NCBI GenBank assembly: GCA_030674185.1
Contig: CM060312.1
Span: 32,686,313-32,750,312 of the forward strand
Length of the DNA: 64,000 bases
From: Monoplex corrugatus
Taxonomy: Eukaryota > Mollusca > Gastropoda > Littorinimorpha > Ranellidae
Reading direction: 5' to 3'
Part shown: piece by piece, positions 1 to 13,094 of the stretch
How the letters are laid out: every line of letters begins with the position of its first letter
Position numbering within the stretch: the stretch's first letter is position 1
Translations under genes and position numbers: made by a program
The notes under the pieces: generated by a model
What the model saw: only the letters and a program-made list of their open reading frames with translations
Database searches by the model: none
What the model was told of the DNA's origin: nothing

Positions 1-91
1 GTTATTGCCTTCAAGAAACAATGTATTTAAACAAGCTAACGAAAGCGAGCAGGCAGAACCAACCAACAAACCATATAGACGGAAATAGACA

Positions 92-165
92 GACGAACAA
101 ATCTGTTAGGTTTTGTCTCTTTTCTCGGGACGAACAAATCTGTTAGGTTTTGTCTCTTTTCTGGG
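92..165. repeat. 37-bp tandem duplication
   Basis: Two near-identical 37-base copies (92-128 and 129-165) begin GACGAACAAATCTGTTAGG and differ at one base near the end. This is a recent local duplication in non-coding sequence. Confidence 0.9.
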
Positions 166-168
166 CCT

Positions 169-511
169 CCTACCCACTTTCCAGTGCCCTCTTTCTCCCC
201 CCCAGTGAACTACATGATTTTCTTGCTTAAGCTTTTTTATACCTCCCCTCTCACTCAGGGTCTGCTGCTTTTACGGTGTTACTGTTGCAGAGACCTTTGC
301 TGATAGAGAGACATCAGCTTTTAAAGTGCACGGCTTTCTCATGATTCCTTTCCTTGAAAGGCAGCAAAAAGCTTTCCCAGATACTGAGTCGGTCGTGGCG
401 TGTCTTTGAGTTTGTGCGACTGCATTGATCTGGGGAAGGAGACAATCTTTTGGTATACTATAATATAATGAAAGTAGTTCATTTGAGGCAACAGTTGTAC
501 TGAGGGTTATA

Positions 512-550
<39 letters not shown>

Positions 551-1075
551 TGCCATGAGGTAGCATCTTTACAGGATAGTTGATCAATGAATCGTTTCGT
601 AGTCTTCGCAAGTTAGTTGACATTTTTCTTTTCTTTTCTTTCTTTTTTTTAAAAGAAAATTAAAAAAAAAAAAAACTTCCGTGTTGGTTGGCATTTTGCT
701 CTTTCTCTGGATGTCTCTTCTTTCTTGATTCTTAAACACGTGTGTACTATCATGCACGCACGCACGCATGCGCGGCGCGCACACACACACGCACATGCAT
801 ACACACACACCTCACATGCTCACACCTCACTCTTCTTGTCTCTGTCTCTCTGTCTCTGTCTCTTCTCTCTCTGTCTCTGTCTGTCGTGCACTTGCAGGTG
901 CGTTCCCTCTCTTACTCTGCCTGTCTCTCATTCTCTCTCTCTGTTTGTATGTATGTGTGTCTGTCTGTACTACTTCCATTAGAGAGAAGCATTCTGAACT
1001 TAGGAAAGGTATTGTCTTGTCAGATTTTTTTTTTCATACTTGTGTCTCTATTAGTCTATATCCTCTCTCCCTCGC

Positions 1076-1124
<49 letters not shown>

Positions 1125-1640
1125 CCCCCCCCATCTGTCTCTTCTTTAAATCTCAATTGTCTGTCTGTCTGTCTTCTCTCTCTATCTCACCCTCCCCTCT
1201 TTCTTCCTCCCTCAATTTCCACTTCCAACAGAGAACCGTTCTGAACTTAAGAAAGCTGTTTGCTTTCACCCTGTCCCATATTTTTCACAGACTGGCGTCT
1301 CTCTCTATCTCTGCCCTCCCCCATTGTTTCCTTTTCTTTTCCACCTCTGTTGTCTCTGTCTGTCTGTCCGTCTGTCTGTCTCGCTTCCCCCCCCCCCCCT
1401 CTCCCCTCCTCTCGCCCTCCTCTCTCTCCTCTCTCTCTCTCTGTCTCTCTGTCTCTCTCTGTGCTATCATTCTGAGTGCCTCCTCTCGACCTTCCCCACC
1501 CGTTCAGACCTTTGGGGAATTGTCTCTGTTTAAGCATTTCCCTGCTCCTGCTGGAGTCCCACTTGAGACTGTGATAAACGATTGTTCTGTTACTGTTAGG
1601 CCATAATTTGCCTCAATTAATTTGTGGAAACTGGAGAAAA
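169..1640. other. Non-coding, T-rich and CT-rich DNA with poly(A) and short repeats
   Basis: A poly(A) run occupies about 513-546 and a (CT)n run about 1078-1122. An older duplication pairs about 975-1075 with about 1225-1320, both containing TTCTGAACTTA. The open frames here are products of the CT/CA repeats. If the signal-peptide exon is real, this stretch could include the 5' UTR or promoter, but I see no TATA box or initiator I would defend. Confidence 0.6.
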
Positions 1641-1648
1641 AACAAAAG

Positions 1649-1727
1649 ATGAGACACCGTTTGGTTATGTTCAGTCTTTCCTTCTGTTACTGTTATTTCT
1701 GTGTTACAGCAGTATTGATGGCGCAAG
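1649..1727 (+). CDS. Putative first coding exon: signal peptide
   Basis: The ATG at 1649 has A at -3 and opens 26 codons: a basic start (MRHR), then a long hydrophobic core ending VLMAQ. This is a textbook secretion signal. A GT follows at 1728 after one extra base (phase 1), exactly the phase needed by the Ig exon at 29535. The joined sequence would read AQ-DGTSSQ, a plausible cleavage site. The donor (CAAG/GTGTTT) is weak and the implied intron is about 27.8 kb, so this is an inference. A chance hydrophobic frame in T-rich DNA is the main alternative, and the true first exon could also lie outside the window. Confidence 0.4.
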
Positions 1728-1959
1728 GTGTTTTTGGTTTGTGTGTATCGTATGTGTGTGCACGTTTTGTGGATACAACAGTAGACATGAATTCATTAAA
1801 GTTATGTCAGTTTTGAATAGATGTTTCAATTAAAACATTAATAAATGACAAATAGTTATTTTTGTATAAACTGTGTCTTTGCTTTTAAAATAATGTCATT
1901 CCTGAGCTAGGAGGCCACGTGAACCAGTAGTGATAGTAATTCTTTTCATTATATACTAC

Positions 1960-2690
1960 AAATAGAAAGCAAAGGCAAGAGGTTGGAGCTAAACAGCAAG
2001 AAGACTGAAGTCATTGTAATCATTTAAAAACATGAAATCCTCTCATGCAAAATAACAGCAAACATAACAACCTTGAGACAGGTTGATAAGTTCAAATATC
2101 TGGGAACAATCATATCACCAGACGGCAGATGCACATCAGAAATAGCCAGCAGAATCGGCCATGCCAAAACAGCATTCAAGAAAAGCATTCTTACCAACAA
2201 ATGCCTATCAGTTAACATCAGGAAGAGAGTTCTTGAATGTTATTGTTATATAGAATCGATAATGTAATACAGTTGTGAGGCTGGACAGTCAACAAGCGAA
2301 ACCAGAACAAGATCGAGGCAGCTGAGATGTAGTTTCTAAGAGGAATGTTGAGAGTTCCATGGACAGCAAAGAAAACAAACGAGACAGTCTTGATGGAGGC
2401 AGACACAAAAAGATCATTGATAAGGAAGATTATGAAAAGACAGACAACATTTATAGGCCATTTTATGAGGAAGGGGGAATTGGAGCACCTGGTCACAACA
2501 GGAAATCTGGAGGAAAAGAGAGCACCAGGTAGACCCAGGAAAAAATATTGGACGGACTTGCAGAGTGGCTGAAGGCAGAGAGGGTGGACGATGTGCTTGC
2601 AGCAACAAAGGATAGTATACATATGGAGGGCCATGATCGCCAACACCATGTGGCAAGGCACTTGATGATGATGATGATGATAGGTTGTTG
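1960..2690 (+). mobile_element. LINE 3' fragment (end of RT plus C-terminal region), decayed
   Basis: The broken translation contains SKKTEVIVI, FKYLGTIISPDGRCTSEI, PWTAKKTNETVLMEADT, FIGHFMRKGELEHLVTTG and APGRPRKK. This is the thumb and C-terminal region of a non-LTR retrotransposon reverse transcriptase of a kind common in invertebrates. It has frameshifts and stops and no 5' half. It ends in a (TGA)n tract at about 2664-2682, as do the other copies here (10172, 11260 and 56755). Confidence 0.85.
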
Positions 2691-2744
2691 CAGTTTTAGG
2701 TAGTAAAAAAACTCTTGGAAGAGGCGGACAGCAGTTTAAGTGTC

Positions 2745-2995
2745 TTTAGTTGCCTTTGTATTCAGGTTTGATTTTTTTAAAATCCCCTGGTGATGAATTA
2801 GACGTAGTGGTCAGTGCTAGGGGCATATCCTTAGATTATGTTGCGAATGCATTGATATGCATCTTAATGTTCTTTTCCAGGTATTCTTTTTTTTTTCTCC
2901 AGTGAAGTATGTTGTACGTTTTAAGATGATGATAGCCCTGATGTGGCTCTGCACAGTCGGCTGGGCTTCAAACACAATAACATAACAATAACTTC
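2745..2995 (+). repeat. 3' part of the ~550-bp interspersed repeat (copy 1)
   Basis: It shares with 17013-17574 and 34196-34740 the run AAATCCCC...GATGAATT, CCTTAGATTATGT, GCATTGATATG, a T-rich tract, ATAGCCCTGATGTGGCTCTG and CGGCTGGGCTT, followed by an AACAAT-like tail. The first half is missing. The family has no coding capacity that I can see. Confidence 0.8.
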
Positions 2996-3279
2996 CTTCA
3001 TAATCACCTCCCCATAACTGTAAATTATTAAGTCACTCCTTGTTGATTATATATTTAATTTGAACAATGAGCTAGAAATGTTCGTTTTGCTGAACAGACA
3101 GTGATGCATTATTAAATTTATGACAAATACTAGTCATTATTGACAAAACAGTGTTTTCTTTTCACACTTTAGTACACCAGACGGACAACCAGAGCTCGTG
3201 GTTTTATTCAGTTACTGTGAAAATAGAAAGGGGAAGAAGAGTCCTTCCGGAAAAGGCGGAAAACAACTTGAAGAGTGAA

Positions 3280-3385
3280 TAGTTTATTTAATCTGCCCTA
3301 CCATTATTTCATTTGGTTTGTGCCTGCCTTTGTGCACGTATACATGTGTGCATGAGAGAGAGGGGGAGAGAGAGAGAGAGAGAGG

Positions 3386-3454
<69 letters not shown>

Positions 3455-3718
3455 TGCGTACCATGACTTTGAGGTCACTTCAGGATATGAATAATCGTCC
3501 CACCATTAATTGCATTTGGCTTGTGTTTGTGTGCACGTATGTGTATGTATGGGGGGGGGGGGGGGGAGAGGGTGTGGTGTGATGAGTAGAGGGGGAGTAG
3601 TGGAGGAGTGTGTGTGTGTGTGTGTGTGTGACATGACTTTGAGGTCACCTCAGGATATGAGTAATTGCCCCACCATTATTGCGTTTGGCTTGTGTTTGTG
3701 TGCACGTAGCTGTTTGTG

Positions 3719-3758
<40 letters not shown>

Positions 3759-3768
3759 ACATGTGTTC

Positions 3769-3821
<53 letters not shown>

Positions 3822-3870
3822 TGTGTAACATGACTTTGAGGATATGAATGATTGCCTCCCATGAACAAGC
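3280..3870. repeat. Tandemly duplicated ~170-bp segment interleaved with (GA)n and (GT)n
   Basis: The phrase ATGACTTTGAGGTCAC, TCAGGATATGA, CCACCATTA, TTTGGCTTGTGTTTGTG and TGCACGTA recurs from about 3300, 3463, 3632 and 3829. It is separated by (GA)n (3355-3453, 3722-3757), a G run near 3550 and (GT)n (3609-3629, 3770-3826). The microsatellites expanded independently in each copy. Confidence 0.85.
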
Positions 3871-3990
3871 AATGAAAAACAAGTGAAGCAGATTTTATGT
3901 GCTGCACTGTAGACGGGGGTATGCGTAGGAAGCAGACATACAAACATGTGTATGTATTAAGTTGTATCAAATATATGGCTTGTATAGTGC

Positions 3991-4087
3991 GCATGCACAC
4001 ACACGCACACGCACACGTACGCACGCACACGCAAACGTACGTACGCACGCGCAAAACGCTACGCGCAACGCGCACACAAGCACCACA

Positions 4088-4128
<41 letters not shown>

Positions 4129-4222
4129 ACACTAACACACACACAAACACACACACACACACACACAACACACACACAAAACACACACACACACACACAC
4201 ACTACACCACACACACACACAC

Positions 4223-4267
<45 letters not shown>

Positions 4268-4307
4268 ACACACACACACACACCCCACACCACACACACA
4301 CACACAG
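3991..4307. repeat. (AC)n microsatellite, interrupted
   Basis: About 300 bp of AC dinucleotides interrupted by ACC, AAC and GTAA variants, with an ACGC/ACGT-rich left edge. Open frames of His-Thr or Cys-Val repeats on both strands are artefacts. Confidence 0.97.
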
Positions 4308-4461
4308 CGTGGGCGGGAGGTGGGACAGAGAGATCAGGAATGGTAGCAAGTTACGGTATGGGGATGAAATGCATCTCGACCACGTTCAGCTGGAATACAA
4401 CCCTTTACTCGAACAAGAGAGTAGACGGTCACTGTCCTGGAGGCCATGCATCAACACGACC

Positions 4462-4462
4462 A

Positions 4463-4530
<68 letters not shown>

Positions 4531-4558
4531 ACACACACACACCCAACCACAACAGAGA

Positions 4559-4622
<64 letters not shown>
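4462..4622. repeat. Compound (AC)n-(AG)n microsatellite
   Basis: An interrupted (AC)n tract (4462-4545) is joined by a short spacer to (AG)n (4563-4622). Confidence 0.97.
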
Positions 4623-4627
<5 letters not shown>

Positions 4628-4639
4628 CCTCCTACCAGG

Positions 4640-5690
4640 CTGTGCCTGGCACCGTTAGTCCATTTTACTATTGATCCTCAGCTCCATCATAGACACTGGA
4701 CATTGAGGCTGGTGCGTGAAGCTGCATTGTTCTCCCTGACGATTTCCTCCCACTACTTCATTGTCGTTTTGTTGCCGTAGTAATGATGTTCAAGGCTCCA
4801 GCGGGCTGGGGTCTGAAGAGCGATTGGGAGGAGATGGGGAGACGGGCTCGTCTGTTCAGTGAGGGAGGGTGACTTTGGGCAGAGAGACAGTTGCGGGGGC
4901 GAGTTCTGCCCACACAGCTCGGCGGTTCCCTCCGACGGTGAAGGGTGGCTAGGAGGAGATGGGAGAAGTATGATTTGTGTGGGCATACTGATGGAGGATG
5001 GCTGGAGACGAGATGGGAGGGCACTGGTTAGAGACATCTGATACTAAAGGGTGGGTTGGAAAGAGATGGGAAACCAGAAGCATTCAGACGGTGAAGGTTG
5101 GTAGTTTATGAGGAGACGGATGGAGGAGGATGTCTTGTCTGTATTATGGTGGAAAGTGATGGTGGTGGTGGGGAATGGAAGAAACATACGTTCTTTCGTC
5201 TGTGTGTGGTGGCATCATTCCTTGAGACTACGAAACAGAGCACACATTGAAAATTCAAACTTGGCAGTGGGATGGGGGTGGGGTCGGTGGGGACGGTAGT
5301 AACTTTAAAAAAAAAAAATCACGACAGAGAAATGGGGGAGCGGAACACCACAGAACTGACTGTGGGAAAAGAACAAGGTAATGAAGGTAGGTTGGCTTAA
5401 AACTGCGCACTTTTATGTGAAAAGATCAAGACAAAGTGGACGAGGGAAATCGCAGAGCAAATTGCAGGTGTGAATGTAGGAGGAGGGAGCAAAATGCAGA
5501 CGTAATTTCAGGAAAAGATGGCGATGAGGGGCAGTGGGATGGAGGAAAGTGCAGAGCTTAATTACAGGAAGACGGACAAGAGCGGGAGAATTTAGTGCAG
5601 GGCTAAGTGCAGGAAAAGTGCAAGACTAAAGGGGGAGGGGGGCGGGGGGGAGATGGGAAGTGGCAGTTGTGGGGATAAGGTAAGATAGTG
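4640..5690. other. G/A-rich non-coding DNA, no gene seen
   Basis: Purine-rich DNA has loosely repeated phrases such as GGAGATGGG, GGAAAGTGCAGAG and TGCAGGAAAAG at irregular spacing of 30-60 bp, perhaps an old decayed minisatellite. No ORF longer than about 95 codons shows a recognisable domain. Confidence 0.5.
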
Positions 5691-5697
5691 GTCGGGT

Positions 5698-5994
5698 TGT
5701 ATGATAGTGAGAGAGAAGAGAGAGAGAGAGAGAGAGAGGAGGAGAGAGAGACATTGTGTGTGTGTGTTTTTATGCGTTTGTGCGTGCGTGCGTGTGTGTG
5801 TGTGGTGTGTGTGTGTGTGTGTGTGGGGGGAGAGAGAAAGAGAAAGAGATTGTGTGTGTGTGTTTATGCGTTTGTGCGTGCGCGCGCGCGCGCGCGCGCG
5901 TGTGTGTGTGTTTGTGATCGAGCGTGAGAAGAGAGAGAGAGAGAGAGAGAGAGTGTGTGTGTGTGTGTGTGTGTGGTGTGATCGAGCGTGTGTG

Positions 5995-6030
<36 letters not shown>

Positions 6031-6163
6031 GGAGTGAGAGAAGTGTGTGTTGTGTTGTGTGTGTGATTGAGCGGGAGTGTGTGTTTGTGTGTGTGTATGT
6101 GTGTGTGTGTGTTGTGTGTGTGGTGTCTGTGTCTGTGAGAGAGAGAGAGAGAGAAAGAGAGGG
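5698..6163. repeat. Compound (GA)n/(GT)n/(CG)n microsatellite block
   Basis: (GA)n and (GT)n alternate, and the phrase TTATGCGTTTGTGCGTGCG is repeated at about 5769 and 5864. A (GC)n run of about 20 bp at 5880-5900 is alternating purine-pyrimidine with Z-DNA potential. Part of the block looks like a duplicated ~95-bp segment. Confidence 0.95.
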
Positions 6164-6169
6164 AGGAGG

Positions 6170-8360
6170 GAGATCGGTACCGCCTTCATAATGCTGGCCC
6201 TGAGGAAAGTTGCCTCACTCCTCTACAACTTAAGGGTTTAGGGACAGCCTTTGCCTTTTTTTGAGTCACGACTGAAGCTTTGTAATGAAATGTAAGGGCA
6301 TGTAACCAGAGGACACCAAACATTTGTCAGCATATAATTACGACTAAAAGGGTTAATAACTGACCATGAACAGTCACATATGAACAGTATGGGTTAATGT
6401 TTGCGAAGTGAAGCGCATTTATAAGGTGGGATGTCGGAGGGTGGATGGGAGGAAGTGATACAGGGAGAAGGACGGAAATGAAGTACTTGGCGAGGCTTCT
6501 TTCAACAGGAATCACAACAAAGGAGTTAGGAAAGTCATGTGACTTCCCAGATTTTCAGTTTTGTCTATTCATTGTCGCGAATAATGGATCGATTTCCTTG
6601 TTTTGAGATGCTTTGCAGGGCATTCATGTTTCAGTTTGCTCTAGAAGATATCACAGTGTGTAAGATTATATGACTTTTTGCATACCACACCAGTTAGTGT
6701 TTTATTTCGAAATGAAAACGTTATTTGACCATTTATTTCACATTTCAACTCAAGCCCGCTGATTATGGGTTTGATGTTAAGGTTTTACACTTCATTTAAA
6801 ACTGTTTCAAAGTGTTTCACACACAGCTTAAGTTTACGTTTTTGTGAAGGAAAAGATTTAGATTGAAAACGTTAAGGCACGGCAATAATATCTTATCTGA
6901 TTTACAACATGTCTGATATATTAACAAACTTTCCTTTGAAAAGCTAGTCACACTTTGTGTATGATTTGTGATCAGAGTGCTTTCATAAAATCAAATGAAA
7001 GCTGGTCAGACTTTTTGTATGGTTTGTGATTAAAGTGCTTTCATAAAGTCAAATGGCATTGTGTTAAGGTCCACAAAAGGCATTGTTTGGGCAGATGTTT
7101 GGCTAGTATTGGTAGAAATCTTGTCCGTCAGCTTTTTCCATAAACAGTACAGCGTGAGTGTGTGCGTGTGCGATTTAGGTTGCATACTACCGGTAACGCT
7201 TACTGGGTGGCGTGTCCCCACACGGTAAAGCTTGTGTGGGCGTGCCGATATTGCGTGATGTTACATAACCCATCACGACATGCTTAGCGTTTTCGATTTG
7301 CAACCTCATTCCAAGCATCGGATGCGGCTGTCAGAGAGTAATAAGAAAGGCCCTCCTCTCCTCTGCCTGCAACCAGACCCTCGGACCGGGGCTGGTATTG
7401 ATTTTGGCAACATGGCCTTGAGGGCAGATGTGCGCCACTAAATTTTCTCCCACTGTCCCTCCCTTTGGCAGTCTGCTTGCAGTTTTCTTCTTTTCGTTGT
7501 TGTTGTTGTTGTTTTTTCGGGGTGGGGTGGGGGGACGGCTAAAGATAGCGTGTGGACATTTGCAAATTGAATATATAGTTAATATCAATAATTAAAATCA
7601 GGGACAACCCCGTATATCCAACATTCCCTTCCCCCCTCCCTTCCCATTTTTTTTCACCCCAGGTTTGTTTGGCAGTTGACACAGATCATTCAGATTTAGT
7701 TGCTTGACACGAGCATTAAAGGTATTATTGTAGCATGTCATCATCTTCATTGTCGTCATCCTGTATTTTTTTTAATTTCTTTATTTATGTGTTATGAAGT
7801 TCTAGGGTGATTCTGTATTGCCAAAATTAGCTCCTCATATGAAAACAACCAGCGAAATCGGTGTTTGTATGTGTTGTAATGTTTCATTTATATTTATTTG
7901 TTCATATTTATGTATTTACTGACTGATTAATTTATATATGTTTACATTTTTAAAAATGAAAATGTAGCTGTAGGGCAGGGGAAATAAAGGCAGACAACTT
8001 GAACTTCTCGTTGGTGTCTCGACTCATGAGTCATGCTGCTCATTAAAGTTTTACAATGCCGTGCCCTTGTTCTGGTGTGTGTGCATATCCAATGAAGAAG
8101 CATCTCACCTCCCTTTGAAGTTACACTGACATCCGACTGGGACTCGCTCTGTTTCTGTCTGTCCTTGTTCTGGTTGCAGCCTGTTTGTGTGTGTTTGTCT
8201 GTCTGCCCCCCCCCCCCCCATTTTTTTTCGTTTTCTTTCGCTCTCCGCCCCCTCCTCCCCCCCCTTTTTTTTTTTTTTTTAGTTTTCTTTCTTAGAATTA
8301 AATAAGGGGCAGAGGGGGGTTAAAAATCAAATATTTGATCAGCACTCTCTTTTTAATTTT
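6170..8360. other. Non-coding unique-looking stretch with a 58-bp duplication
   Basis: No gene is recognised. Two diverged 58-bp tandem copies sit at about 6941-6998 and 6999-7056 (shared GTGCTTTCATAAA.TCAAATG). C-rich and T-rich runs lie near 8206-8280 and a (TTG)n run near 7498-7513. Confidence 0.5.
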
Positions 8361-8375
8361 TGTGTTTGGGAGTGC

Positions 8376-8440
8376 TGCCTGCCTGTCTGTCTGTCTGTCT
8401 GTCTGCCTGTCTCCTGTCTGTCTGTCTGTCTGTCTGTCTT
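8376..8440. repeat. (CTGT)n tetranucleotide repeat
   Basis: CTGT/CTGC units form two runs separated by CTCC. Confidence 0.9.
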
Positions 8441-8766
8441 GTCACTATGTCAGTCAGCCTGTCCATCTTTGTCTCTCCCAGTGCCAGTAATTTGAGTTTG
8501 TGGATTGGCACATTATTGACAGCCCTCCTTTGCTTTGGTTGGAAGTTTAGCAAACTGGGTCTGTCTTTCAGTCCTCTGATGTCTTGTTGAAAAGAAAGAA
8601 AGATAATAAATCGTGAGTGATAAGCAGTAAAGTTGATAAATGTGTATATGATAATATTTACAGTTGCACACACACTTGTATACAAGCACCGTGCTATGTA
8701 CAGACTCTTTTGTTCAACCACATCACATACACATGCATGCACACACTGAAAAGTCTCAAACACAGT

Positions 8767-8771
<5 letters not shown>

Positions 8772-8853
<82 letters not shown>

Positions 8854-8935
8854 CACACACACACACACACACACACACCACACACACACACACCTCTCCA
8901 CACACACACTCTCTCTCACACACACCCTCCTCTCA

Positions 8936-8966
<31 letters not shown>

Positions 8967-9036
8967 CACAACACATACACACATACACATACACCACACA
9001 CACACACACACGTACCCACACACACACACACACACC
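8772..9036. repeat. (AC)n microsatellite, interrupted
   Basis: About 265 bp of AC repeats with ACC and CTCT interruptions. The long Cys-Val and His-Thr frames over it are repeat artefacts. Confidence 0.97.
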
Positions 9037-9054
9037 GTTAAGCTCATTTACTAC

Positions 9055-9424
9055 AGCAATCATTGATGTGTCACCATTAGTCACGTGCGGTACAGAGAGT
9101 AGTAGTATTGACTGTGTAAACTGCCTCCGTTGTACTGGCTACGTATAGTATTCTTATAAACCGTGTTGCAAGATATTGATCTATAGATACAGTCACTGTG
9201 CAGAAAGTCTTGATGGGCAGAAACATTACCCTCCCCCCCCCCCCTTCTACTTGCACAGAACAGATTTGTTATTTTTCTTTGGGAATGAAAGCATTAGCAG
9301 TGACAGCATAGCGTGTAAGGCTGTTCGCTCCATAAACATCAAAGCAAAGTTTATGATTAGATTCCTTTGAGAACGCATCATAGCTTATCATGGTATTGTG
9401 TGTGTATATGTGTGTGTATGTGAA

Positions 9425-9483
<59 letters not shown>

Positions 9484-9491
9484 TGTGTGTA

Positions 9492-9543
<52 letters not shown>

Positions 9544-9682
9544 TGTGTGTGTGTGTGTGTGTGAATGTGTGTATGTATGTGAGTGTGTGTGTGCGTGCAT
9601 GAGAGGGAGGGAGGGAGAGAGAGAGGGAGAGAGAGAGTGTGTGTGTATGTGTGTGTGTGTGTGAGAGAGAGAGAGAGGAGAG

Positions 9683-9720
<38 letters not shown>

Positions 9721-10120
9721 TGTGTGTGTGTGAATGTGTGTGTATGTATGTGAGTGTGTGTGCGTGCATGAGAGGGAGGGAGGGAGAGAGAGAGGGAGAG
9801 AGAGAGAGAGGAGGGAGAGAGAGAGAGAGAGAGGAGAGAGAGGGAGAGAGAGAGAGGGAGAGAGAGAGTCCTATATCAATCAGAACAGCATTGATTGGCC
9901 ACCTCGTTCCTCTTTCATAAGACTAGCAGCAGTTGCAGTGGAGCCAGTAGTTCTGGGGGAACTGTCTGTAAACACACTCCAGCTGATCTATTTGCTGGTC
10001 GGAACATTCAGCTGAAAAGGGATTCAGTCTCGAGTGCACTGTAGACAAATGTGAGAAAGCTTGATGGTAAATAAGTAATGATATTGATCCAATGGGCTTC
10101 TGCACATAGAAGCCAGGCAA
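9055..10120 (+). repeat. Diverged duplicated segment, copy A (paralogous to 14450-15285)
   Basis: Collinear matches to the other copy include ATTAGTCACGTGC, GTAGTATTGACT, TGAAAGCATT, AACATCAAAGCAA and GAAAGCTTGATGGTAAATAAGTAATGA. The middle of this copy carries a 470-bp (GT)n/(GA)n block (9399-9868) where the other has (AC)n and (CTGT)n. It has no coding function that I recognise. Confidence 0.85.
9399..9868. repeat. Compound (GT)n/(GA)n block with higher-order duplication
   Basis: GT and GA runs alternate, and the module GAATGTGTGTATGTATGTGAG...GTGCGTGCATGAGAGGGAGGG occurs twice (about 9563 and 9731), so a roughly 170-bp unit was itself duplicated. Confidence 0.93.
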
Positions 10121-10171
10121 GTGCGGGAGTCTTCCTTTCCCAAAAGTGAGAATTATCCAATAAATGGTTAG

Positions 10172-10445
10172 AACATGTCTATCATCATTATCATGTCCGC
10201 TGCCGCATGGCGTTGGTTGGTGATCATGGCCCTCCATACGAATCTATCCCTTGTCGCTGCAAGTACATCGCCCACCCTGTCTGTCCTCAGCCACTCTGCA
10301 AGTCCGTCCATTATTTTCTCCCTGGGTCTACCTGGTGCTCTTTTTCCCACCAGCTTTCTTGTTGTGACCAGGTGCTGAAATTTCTCGTGCCTCATAAAAT
10401 GTCCTATAAATGTTGCTTGTCTTTTCCTGATTAATGAAGAAGATC
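10172..10445 (-). mobile_element. LINE 3' fragment (minus strand)
   Basis: The reverse strand encodes MRHEKFQHLVTTRK, GKRAPGRPREKIMDGLAEWL and a WRAMI box, the same C-terminal region as the fragments at 1960, 11260 and 56755. Its 3' end carries the ATCATC (TGA)n tail. It is 5'-truncated. Confidence 0.88.
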
Positions 10446-11258
10446 AGATGAAAAACATGCCTCTAATGATCAGTAACTCTATTCTTTGGTGTGGTACCAC
10501 TGCTTCTAATGGACTGATTTCCGTCTGTTGGGAAGGTCTGAAATACTGTTCAGAGCTGCTGGGCTACCTCCACTTTCAAGTCATAGAAACATACATAGAT
10601 TAGTTTAGTTTTTGTTTTTTTTAACTTGGGGGAACAGATCAAAGTCTGGGCACTGATAAAATAGCAAGAGTATGGCAGAGCCTGCCATTGATATGACATC
10701 TTAAGTGATGTTTCCATCACTGCTTTGTGACAGGATGCATTGTTTTGTAATATCAATGGCGTATTATTTGACAACGTTTTACGTTTCTTTTGGATTGCAG
10801 TCTTCATAATTTTGTCAGAAATATGAAGTTGTCTTTATCAACAGTTTTTCCATTGGAACGTGACACCGTCATACACCTTTGTTATCGTAGGCACATCATC
10901 TTTAAATTACTTGCTTTGATCTGTTCCCCCAAGGAGGGTATGTATAGATAATGAGAGAGGTTGGGAATTCGAGATACGTATAGATGTGGAGGAGATTGAG
11001 GACATTGAGAATGGGGCTAAAAGACGTATTATATAACCAAAAGACAGGCTGAGACAAGAGGAGAATATACATATTTATGAGTTATAAGTAAAGGATGTTG
11101 GGACTTGGGGATAATATGTGTAATTAAGGATTGAGGAAGGGAGAGTTACATGCGCATGTAAAGTAATGAAAGGAAGTCGGGACTTGGGGACAGTAAGTGA
11201 AACTTCGTTTCCAACAGGCACAGTTATCATTTTTTCCCTTGCTTTGGCTGACCATGAT
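10446..11258. other. Non-coding; right part resembles a decayed G-rich minisatellite
   Basis: No gene is seen. From about 10930 the phrases GGGACTTGGGGA and AGGAAGG...GGGACTTGGGGACAGTAAGTG recur loosely, resembling the degenerate G-rich repeats at 19.6-20.8 kb. Confidence 0.45.
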
Positions 11259-11259
11259 G

Positions 11260-11458
11260 GAAAGCTGGAGGGAAAGAGAACACCAGGTAGACCCAGGGAG
11301 AAAATATTGGACGGACATGCAGGGTGGCTGAGGACAAAGAGGGTGGAAGATGTGCTTGCGGGACAAGGGATAGATGCATATGGAGGCCATGATCGCCAAC
11401 GCCATGATCGCCAACGCCATGATCGCCAACGCCATGCGCAGGGCACATGATGATGACA
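11260..11458 (+). mobile_element. LINE 3' fragment with an internal 15-bp expansion
   Basis: The frame encodes GKRTPGRPREKILDGHAGWLR and a Y-G-G-H box, then a (TGATGATG) tail. At 11390-11434 the 15-base unit CATGATCGCCAACGC occurs three times in a row, giving HDRQR x3; other copies have it once. Confidence 0.85.
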
Positions 11459-11856
11459 GTTATCATTTAAGAGTAGATTTTTTTGTAAACCTCTCTTCAA
11501 ATCTGACAATAAGAAATGTATCAGTAGCATAAAGCAACACCTTTAACTGATTGTAATGAATCAGATTTACATTAGTGACACCAAAATCACTTAACAGTTT
11601 TAGTCCAATAAATACTGCACTAGATCATCCAGAGTAAATGGAATGAGTAAAAAATTGTCATCTTTTCTAGCTCCAGTGTATCTCTGATAAAGAAAGTTGA
11701 TTTTTGTGCATTTTACAAAAATACAAGATATTTACAACTCTTGAACACTTGTCATCAGTATTTGCCTTGAAGCATTCAAACCATAGTTCTTGTCTCCAGA
11801 AGGAATTAAAAATTTGTTTGTAATGGACAAATGCACATCACGATTTTTATTTTATG

Positions 11857-11906
11857 CACACACACACACGCACGCACGCACGTACGCGCACACACCACAC
11901 ACCACA

Positions 11907-11978
<72 letters not shown>
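11857..11978. repeat. (AC)n microsatellite
   Basis: AC repeats with an ACGC-rich left edge and ACC interruptions. Confidence 0.97.
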
Positions 11979-12783
<805 letters not shown>

Positions 12784-13094
12784 TACAGAGAGGGGAGAGG
12801 GTATGGGCCTGTACGTGCTGAGCGGGGAAAGAAAGAAAGCAGTGACCTTGATAGTAGACGTGGAGCATTAATATATTCAGTTGCCAAATGACAGATTAAT
12901 ATTATTAAAAAAAAAAAAAAAATCATACAAGAGCATTTGGACACACTCTTAGAACCTAGCGTCTGGATAATGCTGTGACTTGGCAGAGCTCTTGTAGGCT
13001 AACCTGGTCATGATGTAAAGACTAGGCCAGAAATCTGTAGCTTCTGTGCCTGAAATGTAAACTACGACCAGACGTTAGAAATCCTGTCTGTGTT

